From Microbacterium hydrocarbonoxydans (lineage in GTDB: Bacteria > Actinomycetota > Actinomycetes > Actinomycetales > Microbacteriaceae): DNA of 64,000 nucleotides. A model generated the notes under the pieces. That model was given only the letters and a program-made list of their open reading frames with translations, ran no database searches and was not told where the DNA came from. Positions 41,602 through 49,816 of the stretch are shown one piece after another. Made by a program: the position numbers and the translations under genes. The stretch covers positions 62,001-126,000 of the forward strand of contig NZ_JAMBOY010000003.1 in assembly GCF_023715885.1 (NCBI RefSeq), written 5' to 3'. How positions within the stretch are numbered: the stretch's first letter is position 1; the number at the start of each line of letters is the position of its first letter.

Positions 41602-42048
41602 ATGCTGTGGGAGTTCCGGGCCGCTCGACCGACGGACGCCGAGTGGATGGCCGAGCTGCGTGCCGTCGTGATGCGGTCCGACCTCGAACGGCTGGGGCGC
41701 TTCGACCCGGTGCGGGTGCGGACCCGCTTCCTCGATGCGTATGCGCCGGAACTCACGCGCGTCATCGTCGTCGACGGAGCGGATGCCGGACTCGTCGCCG
41801 TGCGACCCGCGGGGGCCGAGACCTGGATCGAGCACTTCTACCTTGATCCCTCGCTGCAGGGGCAGGGGATCGGTGGCGCGGTGCTGTCGACGCTGCTCGC
41901 AGAGGGGCCGGTCGCCGGGCCGTTCCGGTTGAACGTGCTGCGGGGGAGTCCCGCACGACGACTGTATGAGCGGCATGGATTCGTCGAGGATGCCGCGGAC
42001 GAGATCGACGTCTTCATGACCCTGCCCGGATCCGCTGTCGGACGTTGA
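41602..42048 (+). CDS. GNAT family N-acetyltransferase
   Basis: A 148-residue GNAT enzyme. The acetyl-CoA motif is visible as WIEHFYLDPSLQGQGIGGAV (the Q-x-x-G-x-G loop), followed by LNVLRGSPARRLYERHGFVE (motif B). It transfers an acetyl group from acetyl-CoA to an amine; the substrate is unknown. ATG at 41602 has GGAAG upstream. Its TGA stop lies inside the first copy of the repeat that starts at 42045, so the last two codons read into repeat DNA. Confidence 0.85.
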   Translation: MLWEFRAARPTDAEWMAELRAVVMRSDLERLGRFDPVRVRTRFLDAYAPELTRVIVVDGADAGLVAVRPAGAETWIEHFYLDPSLQGQGIGGAVLSTLLAEGPVAGPFRLNVLRGSPARRLYERHGFVEDAADEIDVFMTLPGSAVGR

Positions 42049-42199
42049 GCGAGCGGAGCGAGACGAAACGCGGTTTCGTGTCGGGTCCTTGAGCGAGCGG
42101 GGCGAGACGAAACGCGGCTTCCGGTCGATGGTCGTTGAGCGGAGCGAGTCGAAACGCGTCTCCTTTGGTCGTTGAGCGAGCGGAGCGAGTCGAAACGCG
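42045..42199 (+). repeat. four copies of an interspersed TTGAGCGAGCGGAGCGAGAC-type repeat
   Basis: Copies begin at 42045, 42089, 42135 (short, one GAGC missing) and 42172, each about 24-29 nt with a TTGAGCGAGCGGAGCGAGAC core and ending GAAACGCG. Copies 3 and 4 have TC in place of AC (GCGAGTCGAAACGCG). Repeats of this kind are scattered between genes in many Microbacteriaceae. The first copy supplies the stop codon of the GNAT gene. Confidence 0.85.
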
Positions 42200-42337
42200 A
42201 TGAGGTCTCTGGTTCGCCGGGGCCATCCTCCTCGCCGCCCGCACCGTGTTCCGGTGTTCTGGAATACGCCTCTGATCTGGCCTGTTTCTGCTGGTCTCGG
42301 GCCTGTGAATGTCGGTGGCCCGGGGTTGGATGAGGGT

Positions 42338-43989
42338 ATGACCCACCCCGCCGACGTACTCGCTCAGGTCGCGTGCGACCTGGATGCGGTGCTGTCCGAT
42401 GACACCCTGGCGGGGTTGTCTGATGCGGATCGGGTGCGGGTGTTGCAGGCGGCGGGTGCGGTGGTGCGGCGGGTGGAGGCGGTGGTGGTGGAGACGCTCG
42501 GGTCGACGAACCCGGTCGATCTTGCGCACGGGGCGGGGTGTCGCAGCGCCCAGGAGTTGGTGCAGCGCGCCCTGCTGGTCGATGGGGCCGGTGCGGGGCG
42601 GGTGGTGAAGGCGGCGGGGCTGGTGCGGCGGGAGTCGAGCCTGGTGTCGGGGGAGTGGTTGCCGGCGCGGTGGCCGGCGGTGCGGGACGCCCTGTTGGAC
42701 GGGGTGGCCGGGGTGGCGGGGGTGGTGGCCGCGACGGGCCCGGTGGAGCGGATTCATGACCGGATCGGGCGGAAGAGCGGTTGGCGGCGGATGCGTTTCT
42801 CGCCGACACCGCCCGTGGCCGTCACGACGAGGGCGACGCTGGTGACCTTGAAGACGAGGACGAGGACGATGAGAGCACAGGTGTGTCGGGGGAACCGGCC
42901 CGGGGTCCGGGGGTGTTGCCGGAGGATCTGGGGCGGGTGGCGCAGCAGATCGCGGTGGTGTTGGACCCGGACGGGCCCGAGCTGGACGACCAGTACGCAC
43001 TCCAGCGTCGGGGCCTGACGATCGGGCGCCTGCACCAGGGGTTGCATCGGATCACGGGGCACCTGCTCCCGGATGCGGCAGCGCAGCTGCAGGCGGTCCT
43101 GGATGCGATGCTCAACCCGAAAGTCGACGGCCCACCCCACCCGACCGGTGTCCGCTTCGAACCCTCCTCGGGCGAGGACGGTGACACCGCGAAGGGTGCT
43201 GGTGCCGAGTCGGGTGATGGTGTCGAGTCGGGTGCTGGTGCCGAGTCGGGTGATGCCGTCCCGCTGGATCCGTGGAACTCTGATCCGCGTGCGGTGATCG
43301 ATGCCCGCACCCACACTCAGAGACGTCATGACGCGTTCGCGGCGGCGGTGGGGATCGCGGCCCGACATGCGGACATGCCGTCCCTGGGCGGGGCCGCGCC
43401 GACTCTGGTCGTGACGGTCGATGCGAACGACCTGGCCGGGCATGCCGGGCGGGCGCGGCTGCCCGGGTCGGATGCGACGATCCCCACCACGGCGGCGGTG
43501 CACACGGCGTGTTCCGGGGTGATTCAGCGGGTGCTGGTCGATCGGGGGAGGATCGTGGGGATCACGGTCACGGACCGGGTGTTCACCGTGCATCAGCGGC
43601 GGGCGATCATCGCCCGCGACACCGAATGCCTCATCCCCGGCTGTCATGTTCCGGCGGCGTGGTGCGAGATCCACCACGTCACCGAACACGCCCGCGGCGG
43701 GCCGACCTCCACCGACAACGGCGTCCCGTTGTGCTGGTGGCATCACCGCTCCCTCCCCACCTCCGGGTGGGAGATCCGCATGAACCATGGCGTCCCCCAG
43801 GTCCGCGGACCCGCCTGGTGGGACCCCACCCGACGATGGCACACACCCACCCACAGCACGAGATCACGTCACAGAGAACGGATCGGTAGGGCACCCCGCG
43901 CTGCACCGACGCAGACGCCGCAACCGCTTTCGATCAGGATTGACCGAAGCGGGACCGGCGTCGACGACGCATGGCCGCGCAGGGGCTGA
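42338..43989 (+). pseudogene. DUF222/HNH endonuclease gene broken by one frameshift
   Basis: Two frames together make one family member. The first (42338 to about 42766) encodes the DUF222 start (MTHPADVLAQVACDLDAV through GPVERIHDRI). The rest, in another frame from about 42769, begins AEERLAADAFLADTARG and runs through the C-terminal HNH nuclease (CLIPGCHVPAAWCEIHHVTE, LCWWHHRSL). One extra G in the run ATCGGGCGG at 42767-42769 would restore about 550 codons. So this is a recent single-base loss, or an assembly error in a G run. The mycobacterial 13E12 repeat proteins are relatives, often multi-copy. It lies directly after the interspersed-repeat cluster. Confidence 0.75.
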
Positions 43990-44063
43990 ATGGCAAGGCG
44001 ACTCGGCGCCATCAACGCCGTCAACCCCACTCGCCGCGACGCGATCCAGTGAGATGTGGCACT

Positions 44064-44172
44064 GGCGCGACCGCGACCGCGAAGGTGAATGCGAGTGCGA
44101 CTGCAACTGCGACCGCGAAGGTGAATGCGACCGCGGAGGTGACTGCGACTGCCACCGCGAGGGTGAATGCGA
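44064..44172. repeat. hexamer-phased low-complexity repeat
   Basis: The 19-mer ACCGCGAAGGTGAATGCGA begins at 44076 and 44112, with variants at 44130 and 44154. All spacings (36, 18 and 24 nt) are multiples of six, so the array is built on a GCGAC-type hexamer. It lies between the HNH gene and the VOC gene. No confident gene covers it. Confidence 0.65.
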
Positions 44173-44216
44173 AGGGCGCCTGTACCTGCAAACCGTCGAA
44201 TGTGCACCGAGCGCGG

Positions 44217-44624
44217 TCAGCCTCCGGCAGGAGTCACCGGCATCGCGACGATCTCCGCTTTGAAGCCGGCGCTGTTCTCCAGCCAGCCGGCGTAGTGGCC
44301 GGGGCCGCCCGCATGCGGATAGCGCTCCTGGTACAGCGGACGCCATCCGTGCTCAGACGCGTCCGCAATGACCGCGTCGACCACAGACTCGTCGTCGACC
44401 GAGAACGCGACATGATTCACGCCCGGTGCCCGACGGTCATGCTGTGCGCCCGACAGGTTCGGCGACGACGTCAGAGTGAGATAAGCACCTCCCGCCGCCC
44501 ACGACTCTCCGTCCGGCCACGTGCTCACGCGCTCGAAGCCGACGCGATCCAGCAGCCAGCCCCACTCGGCGCGAGCTCGGCGCAGATCAGCGACCCACAC
44601 CTCGACGTGATGGAAACCGGCCAC
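44217..44624 (-). CDS. VOC family (glyoxalase-like) protein
   Basis: A 135-residue vicinal-oxygen-chelate fold protein. Two paired beta-alpha-beta-beta-beta modules are visible: FHHVEVWVADLRRARAEWGW with LLDRVGFERVS, then VNHVAFSVDDESVVDAVIAD and YAGWLENSAGFKAEIVAM, which carries the last metal-type Glu. Members include glyoxalases, dioxygenases and antibiotic-binding proteins; the reaction here is unknown. It is 10 nt downstream of the response regulator gene on the same strand, so the two may share a transcript. Confidence 0.88.
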   Translation of the reverse strand: MAGFHHVEVWVADLRRARAEWGWLLDRVGFERVSTWPDGESWAAGGAYLTLTSSPNLSGAQHDRRAPGVNHVAFSVDDESVVDAVIADASEHGWRPLYQERYPHAGGPGHYAGWLENSAGFKAEIVAMPVTPAGG

Positions 44625-44634
44625 CCACCCGCCC

Positions 44635-45288
<654 letters not shown>

Positions 45289-45294
45289 GGAGGA

Positions 45295-45341
45295 AGCCTA
45301 CCTGTGGCGAGCGGAACCGCGAAGGACTAGACGTTCGTCTA
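45295..45341 (-). promoter_or_regulatory. response-regulator promoter with TAGAC-N4-GTCTA site
   Basis: On the minus strand, TAGGCT (45300-45295) ends six nt before the ATG at 45288. TAGACGTTCGTCTA (45328-45341) is a perfect 6-bp inverted repeat centred near -46. A second site of the same form, with GAAA in the centre, lies at the end of the kinase gene (46766-46781). Confidence 0.65.
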
Positions 45342-45436
45342 ACGATCTATGGCCGAAAGACAGATGTGCCGACCCTGTCATCACCGAGATGATGAATACA
45401 TCACTAATCAAAAGTACAACTCGGGAGGTGAATTCA

Positions 45437-45481
45437 ATGGGCTTTTGGAACGCAGTCGGAAAGATGTTTGGCTTCTTTTGA
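45437..45481 (+). CDS. 14-residue peptide gene between divergent response regulator and kinase
   Basis: ATG at 45437 opens a 14-codon frame, MGFWNAVGKMFGFF, ending in TGA. GGGAGGTG (45423-45430) stands six nt upstream, a nearly perfect Shine-Dalgarno, stronger than those of most genes here. The peptide is short and hydrophobic with one Lys, and its Phe/Trp/Met residues could line one face of a helix. It resembles short helical toxins or phenol-soluble-modulin-like signals more than a leader peptide, and it has no secretion signal. The DNA is AT-rich (TTT codons, AATACATCACTAATCAAAAG upstream), unlike the genome. It is too short for routine gene calling. A role as signal or effector for the adjacent two-component system is inference. 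Confidence 0.6.
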   Translation: MGFWNAVGKMFGFF

Positions 45482-45513
45482 TAACTTACCTGGAAAATAG
45501 AAGATACTGAAGC

Positions 45514-46785
45514 ATGGCCTTCCGTCTTTCTCGCAACGCTTCTTCCAGCGCTGCTCGCCTCGACCGAGGCGAGAGGGCTACGCTCATCGAGCGGATAGCC
45601 GTACTCGGGATCGTCGGAACGATCGTCGCTATCAACGCCGTGGTGGCGTTCACGTCTGCGGACGTCGAACCACTGGCGGCTGTGATCGGCGTCGTGTCCA
45701 CGGCAGTGCTCGCACTTTTTCTCTGGTCCCCTCTCATCGCGGTGTGCGGCCTCGTGGCCGTCTTCGCACTCTCCTTCCTCGTGGGAATCGAGTCGGAGAG
45801 CCTGATCCTCCTCGCGGTCGCCGCGGGGTTGGTGGTTCGTCTCGGCTGGACGTCCCTCGTCATGGTCTACGCGGGTGTCTTTCTGCTCGCGACGGCTCTC
45901 GTAGCCGTGGGTGTGAACGCGGATCCGATCAACGTCGGCGTCTATCTGATCGCCGCCGTGGTCTCGAGCATCATCGGGTACGCGTTGCGGCTCGCCTTCG
46001 CGAGAGGGCGCCGACTCGAGGTGGAACTGGCCGAGAAGGCAGAACAGGAACGACAGGCGGTTCTCGCCGAGCGACGATGGATCGCCGGCGAGCTGCACGA
46101 CAGCATCGCCCACCACCTCACGGTGGTGTCACTGCACGTGCAGATGCTGGACGACGCTGATGCGAGTCCGGCATCGCAGGAGGCCATCCGCATCGCAGCG
46201 CGTAAAGCGATGACGGACCTCCGCTTCGTGATCGACCTCGCCGACGACGGACCCCGCGCAGCGGGGATGCCGGCGGGAGACCTCGCCGCCTCGATAGCAG
46301 AGGCCTCCGAGGAGTTCGAGTCCGCAGGGCACACCGTCCTGCTCGAGGGCGACCCCGCGGACGAGCGGATCCCGCGCGCGGCGGAGATCATCTTCGCGCG
46401 CATCGTGCGCGAAGCCACGACCAACGCCCTCAAGTACGCCGGACCGGGCAGCATCGACATCCGCCTCGACGTGACCGACGACGCGGCGAGTATCTCCATC
46501 AGCAGCCCGCTCTCCGCCACCCCGCGGCGCGAGCTCTCCTCCAGCCGCACCGGTATCGGCCGGATGGCCGAGCGGGTACTCGGAGCGAGCGGTGAGTTCA
46601 GCGCCGGGGAATCCGACGGACGCTGGGTCGTCGCAGCCAGCCTGCCCATCGCGCGTCAGGCGCGCGCCGAAGACGAGGCGCTCGATTCCGGTGCAGTCGT
46701 CGCCCCCGCGAAGCCGGCAGGGTCTCCGGAGAGCACGCGTTCCGAGCCCCAGATGCTCCGGAGAGCTAGACGAAAGTCTAGGTAA
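45514..46785 (+). CDS. six-span histidine kinase (HisKA_3 type)
   Basis: A 423-residue sensor kinase. The first 165 residues hold six membrane segments with almost no outside loop, so it likely senses a membrane-embedded or small hydrophobic signal. A short coiled coil leads to the dimerisation domain with phosphoacceptor His195 (ERRWIAGELHDSIAHHLT), and an HATPase_c domain (IVREATTNALKYAG, RTGIGRMAERVLGASG) follows. It pairs with the divergent LuxR-type response regulator. The frame is preceded by a 14-codon peptide gene 32 nt upstream. The C-terminal RRARRKSR is encoded across a TAGAC-N4-GTCTA palindrome. Confidence 0.92.
   Translation: MAFRLSRNASSSAARLDRGERATLIERIAVLGIVGTIVAINAVVAFTSADVEPLAAVIGVVSTAVLALFLWSPLIAVCGLVAVFALSFLVGIESESLILLAVAAGLVVRLGWTSLVMVYAGVFLLATALVAVGVNADPINVGVYLIAAVVSSIIGYALRLAFARGRRLEVELAEKAEQERQAVLAERRWIAGELHDSIAHHLTVVSLHVQMLDDADASPASQEAIRIAARKAMTDLRFVIDLADDGPRAAGMPAGDLAASIAEASEEFESAGHTVLLEGDPADERIPRAAEIIFARIVREATTNALKYAGPGSIDIRLDVTDDAASISISSPLSATPRRELSSSRTGIGRMAERVLGASGEFSAGESDGRWVVAASLPIARQARAEDEALDSGAVVAPAKPAGSPESTRSEPQMLRRARRKSR
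46766..46781. promoter_or_regulatory. second TAGAC-N4-GTCTA palindrome at the kinase 3' end
   Basis: CTAGACGAAAGTCTAG is a perfect inverted repeat (6-bp arms around GAAA). It shares TAGAC-N4-GTCTA with the site at 45328-45341. It lies inside the last codons of the kinase gene and could activate the 208-nt gap downstream, where a hairpin follows at 46869-46918. Confidence 0.6.
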
Positions 46786-46868
46786 GATCTCGACGTTCGA
46801 CGGTGTTCCATGGTGCATCTGGCCGCCTACCTTGGTAGTACCCCAGAAATAGCGCATCCCCAGCGCTG

Positions 46869-46918
46869 TGATCGCGAGCGCGATCCTTGGAATCTGATCC
46901 CCATCGCGCTCGCGATCA
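46869..46918 (+). terminator. 16-bp hairpin downstream of the kinase; possible small RNA end
   Basis: TGATCGCGAGCGCGAT (46869-46884) pairs perfectly with ATCGCGCTCGCGATCA (46903-46918) around an 18-nt loop and is followed by GCTTCTTAA. It could terminate the kinase transcript, or a short RNA started near 46820 if the palindrome at 46766-46781 is an activator site. No gene was recognised in 46786-46994. Confidence 0.55.
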
Positions 46919-46994
46919 GCTTCTTAACGAGAAGCCCCGCTTCGACGACACGCTCCGCGTGCCTCGAGAAGTGCGACGACTCGGCCCTCCTGCA

Positions 46995-47738
46995 TCATCC
47001 GCCCACGGCCCGCATGTAGTGGCCATCCGTCGAGATACCGGACGCTGCGACGGTGAACCGCACGACCTCGCTCAGGTACCTGTCCTCGGACGCTTCGAAG
47101 ATCCGCCCGTCGGCATCGCGTGAGATCCGGCTGAGTCGCAGAATCGGAGTCCCCTGCGGCACGCGCAGAAGCGCGGCATCCTGGTCGTCGGCGGCCACCG
47201 CGTCGATCTGGTGCTCCAAACCGACGATGGGGTGCCCGATCGACGCCAGGTACTCCGTGATCGAGATCTCATCGGTGTCGACCTCGAACAGGCGTCGACC
47301 CGGGACCTCCGTGTAGAAGAGACGCTCGAGCATGGTCGGACGTCCATCCAGCAGCCGCAGCCGCACGACACTGACGATGGTGTCGTCCGGCGCGACACCC
47401 AGCAACTCGGCGCGCTCGCCCGCTCGTCGCAGGCTCAGCTCCTGTGTCTCGGCCCCCGGTGTGACGCCGAGATCGCGCGCCCAGCGGGTGAAGGGCACCG
47501 ACACATCGACGGCTTGGTTCGCCTTGATCGCCACCACGCGCGCCGGGCGCCCCCGCCCGGTCTCGATCAGCCCTTCCGCGCGGAGCCGAGCCAGGGCATT
47601 ACGGATCGGTCCACGAGACGTCCGCCAGCGATCGGCCAATTCCGCCTCGGTCGGAACGTCGTCGCCGGGACGGAGGGCGCCGGAAGTGATCTGCTCGCGC
47701 AGCTCGTCAGCGATCTGGGTGTACACAGCTTCTGCCAC
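46995..47738 (-). CDS. GntR family (HutC/UTRA) regulator of the phosphonate cluster
   Basis: A 247-residue regulator. The N-terminal winged helix has ALRPGDDVPTEAELADRWRT, RGPIRNALARLRAEGLIE; the C-terminal UTRA domain (TMLERLFYTEVPGRRLFEVD, GTPILRLSRISRDADGRIFE) binds a small effector. It is divergent from the phosphonate binding-protein gene and the only regulator nearby, so it should control the transport and breakdown cluster. Candidate operators are the inverted repeats at 47824-47849. Effector unknown, possibly a phosphonate or its product. Confidence 0.9.
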   Translation of the reverse strand: MAEAVYTQIADELREQITSGALRPGDDVPTEAELADRWRTSRGPIRNALARLRAEGLIETGRGRPARVVAIKANQAVDVSVPFTRWARDLGVTPGAETQELSLRRAGERAELLGVAPDDTIVSVVRLRLLDGRPTMLERLFYTEVPGRRLFEVDTDEISITEYLASIGHPIVGLEHQIDAVAADDQDAALLRVPQGTPILRLSRISRDADGRIFEASEDRYLSEVVRFTVAASGISTDGHYMRAVGG

Positions 47739-47823
47739 ATAGGCATATTACTTGGCCACGTCCGGCGGCAGGGGCTTGTTCTGCGGGCGTTCACCCGGGG
47801 AAACCTCGGATGAACGACCACTG

Positions 47824-47849
47824 AACTCTTTCGAGTTAGGTACATACCT
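47824..47849. promoter_or_regulatory. adjacent inverted repeats before the phosphonate operon
   Basis: AACTC-TTTC-GAGTT (47824-47837) and AGGTA-CA-TACCT (47838-47849) are perfect inverted repeats that abut each other. AGGTACATACCT fits the GT-N-rich, TA-centred palindromes bound by HutC-type GntR regulators. They lie in the 173-nt gap between the divergent GntR and binding-protein genes. Confidence 0.5.
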
Positions 47850-47911
47850 CGGCATCTGGGCTGTCAGAGTTGCTCGTGGATCACTCCCCCTCACACCTCC
47901 GAAAGGTCCTC

Positions 47912-48835
47912 ATGAAGCTTCGCGCTCTCTCCGTTCTCGCCGGCGCTGCGGTTCTCGCGCTCGGCCTCGCTGCGTGTTCCGGCAGCGCCGAGGCGACCGG
48001 CTCCGACGCCTCCTCCTCGCCGGCGGGCGGATTCGCGGTCGATGAGAACACGCTGGTCTTCGGCGTCGTGCCCGACTCGGTCGACACCGAGACGAACTAC
48101 CAGCCGCTCATGGACTACATCTCCGAGATCACCGGCAAGACCGTCGAGTACCACGAGTCGACCGACTACGCCGCGCTCATCGAGGCCGCCGTCGCCGGCA
48201 AGGTCGACGTCGCCTCGTTCTCCGGCTTCACCTACGTCACCGCAACGAACAACGGCGCGAAGCTGACCCCGATCTCCTCCATCGTCACCGAGGAGGGCCA
48301 GGAGCCGGGCTACTACTCGCAGGCCATCGTGCCCGCTGACAGCGACATCTCCAGCATCGAGGACTTCAAGGGCAAGAAGGTCTGCTTCGTCGACCCGTCG
48401 TCGACGTCGGGCTACCTCTTCCCGTCGTACAACCTGATCGAGGCGGGTATCGACCCGAAGACCGACATCACCCCGGTCTTCGCGGGCAAGCACGACGTCA
48501 GCGTGCAGAAGGTCGGCGAGGGTGTCGAGTGCGAGGTCGGCTTCGCCGAGGACTCCGAGGTCGAGAAGTCCGATGCCGTCAAGGTCATCGACGAGACCAT
48601 GGTGCCCGGGGCCCCGCTCGTCTATTCCTCGACCCTCCCCGAGGACGTCGCCGAGGAGCTCATCGACGGTCTGAGCGAGATCACGATCGACGACATCATC
48701 GCCGCCGGCATCGATGGAGCAGACACGGAAGCGTTCCGCAGCGTGTTCTACGCCACGAAGCCGGTCGACGACGCGTACTACGACCTCATCCGCGACATCT
48801 GCAAGGAAACCGAAGCGGAGCAGTGCCAGGCCTGA
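47912..48835 (+). CDS. phnD: phosphonate-type ABC transporter substrate-binding lipoprotein
   Basis: A 307-residue binding protein with a signal peptide and lipobox (LAAC at about residue 22). The core pattern is that of PhnD: LVFGVVPDSVDTETNYQPLM, EYHESTDYAALIEAAVAGKV, DVASFSGFTYV, then GKKVCFVDPSSTSGYLFPSY. Such proteins bind phosphonates, phosphite or phosphate. It is followed by PhnC and a fused PhnE. ATG at 47912 has GAAAGG upstream; the longer frame at 47870 adds a polar stretch before the signal peptide. Confidence 0.93.
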   Translation: MKLRALSVLAGAAVLALGLAACSGSAEATGSDASSSPAGGFAVDENTLVFGVVPDSVDTETNYQPLMDYISEITGKTVEYHESTDYAALIEAAVAGKVDVASFSGFTYVTATNNGAKLTPISSIVTEEGQEPGYYSQAIVPADSDISSIEDFKGKKVCFVDPSSTSGYLFPSYNLIEAGIDPKTDITPVFAGKHDVSVQKVGEGVECEVGFAEDSEVEKSDAVKVIDETMVPGAPLVYSSTLPEDVAEELIDGLSEITIDDIIAAGIDGADTEAFRSVFYATKPVDDAYYDLIRDICKETEAEQCQA

Positions 48836-48846
48836 CCGCCTGACCA

Positions 48847-48880
48847 GGACGGAACGCGGTCGTCCGACCGCGTTCCGTCC
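48847..48880 (+). other. intercistronic hairpin between binding protein and ATPase genes
   Basis: GGACGGAACGCGGTC (48847-48861) and GACCGCGTTCCGTCC (48866-48880) form a perfect 15-bp stem with a 4-nt loop. No U-tract follows. It may reduce read-through or protect the binding-protein mRNA so that PhnD exceeds the ATPase. Confidence 0.6.
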
Positions 48881-48894
48881 CGCTTCGCTCGCTC

Positions 48895-48948
48895 GACGCC
48901 CCGACGCCCCGACGCCCCGACGCCCCGACGACCCCGACGACCCCGACC
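48895..48948 (+). repeat. tandem GACGCCCC repeat
   Basis: An 8-bp unit GACGCCCC is repeated about four times, then becomes GACGACCCC and GACCCC, right before the AGGAG site of the ATPase gene. Confidence 0.65.
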
Positions 48949-48961
48949 CAGGAGTACAGCC

Positions 48962-49816
48962 ATGAACGCGGCATCCGATGCCCTGATCCGCCTCGACGGC
49001 GTGACCAAGACCTTCGGCTCGACAACCGCTTTGCGCGGAGCCTCGCTGCAGGTCGCGCGCGGCGAGATCGTCGTGCTCCTCGGCCTCTCCGGCTCCGGGA
49101 AGTCGACGCTGCTGCGGCACCTCGACGGCCTCGAGCTCCCCACCGCCGGGACGGTGGAAGTGCTCGGAGCGCAGGTCCCGACGTTGAAGGGCACGGCGCT
49201 GCGCGCACTGCGCCGTCGCGTCGGGTTCATCTTCCAGCAGTTCGAGCTGGTGCCCTCGCTCACGGTGCTCGAGAACGTGCTGACCGGATCGCTCTCCACC
49301 GTGCGCGGACCCCGCCTCGGCCTGTGGGGGTACTCGAGGGCGGCCAAGCTGCGCGCGCTCGAGCACCTCGACCGCGTCGGCCTGCTCGACCGCGCCTACC
49401 AGCGAAGCGACACCCTGTCGGGCGGACAGCAGCAGCGGGTCGCGATCGCCCGCGCTCTGATGCAGAAGCCCGACATCCTGCTCGCCGACGAGCCTGTCGC
49501 CTCGCTCGACCCGGAGTCCAGTGAGCAGGTGATGGCGCTGATCCGACAGATCGCCGCAGACGAGGGACTCACGGTCGTCTGCAGCCTGCACCAGGTCGAC
49601 CTCGCGATCTCCTGGGCCGATCGGATCGTGGGCCTGCGCCACGGCGAGATCGTGCTCGACACCCCGACCACCGCGCTCACGAAGGCCGAGGTCATGGAGA
49701 TCTACGGCCGGGTCGCCACGACGACCGCTGAGCTGCGAGCGGTGCACGACGAACTGGCGGACGCAGCGCTCACGCATGCTGAGACGCCGGATGCCGTGAG
49801 GGTGACCGCGCCGTGA
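48962..49816 (+). CDS. phnC: phosphonate ABC transporter ATP-binding protein
   Basis: A 284-residue ATPase. Walker A (GLSGSGKST), Q-loop (FIFQQFELVPSL), signature (LSGGQQQRVAIARAL), Walker B (DILLADEPVASLD) and switch His (VVCSLHQVD) are intact. It powers import by PhnE with substrate from PhnD. The ATG has AGGAG upstream. The C-terminus overlaps the permease GTG start (GTGA), so the two are translationally coupled. Confidence 0.94.
   Translation: MNAASDALIRLDGVTKTFGSTTALRGASLQVARGEIVVLLGLSGSGKSTLLRHLDGLELPTAGTVEVLGAQVPTLKGTALRALRRRVGFIFQQFELVPSLTVLENVLTGSLSTVRGPRLGLWGYSRAAKLRALEHLDRVGLLDRAYQRSDTLSGGQQQRVAIARALMQKPDILLADEPVASLDPESSEQVMALIRQIAADEGLTVVCSLHQVDLAISWADRIVGLRHGEIVLDTPTTALTKAEVMEIYGRVATTTAELRAVHDELADAALTHAETPDAVRVTAP

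Noticed and set aside
46810..47019. A 69-codon frame downstream of the kinase
   Set aside because: No ribosome-binding site, no recognisable protein, and it runs into the GntR gene antisense; a small RNA or hairpin is a better reading.
48841..48961. A rho-independent terminator ending the phnD transcript
   Set aside because: The hairpin has no U-tract and the following genes belong to the same pathway, so an intercistronic stabiliser is more likely.
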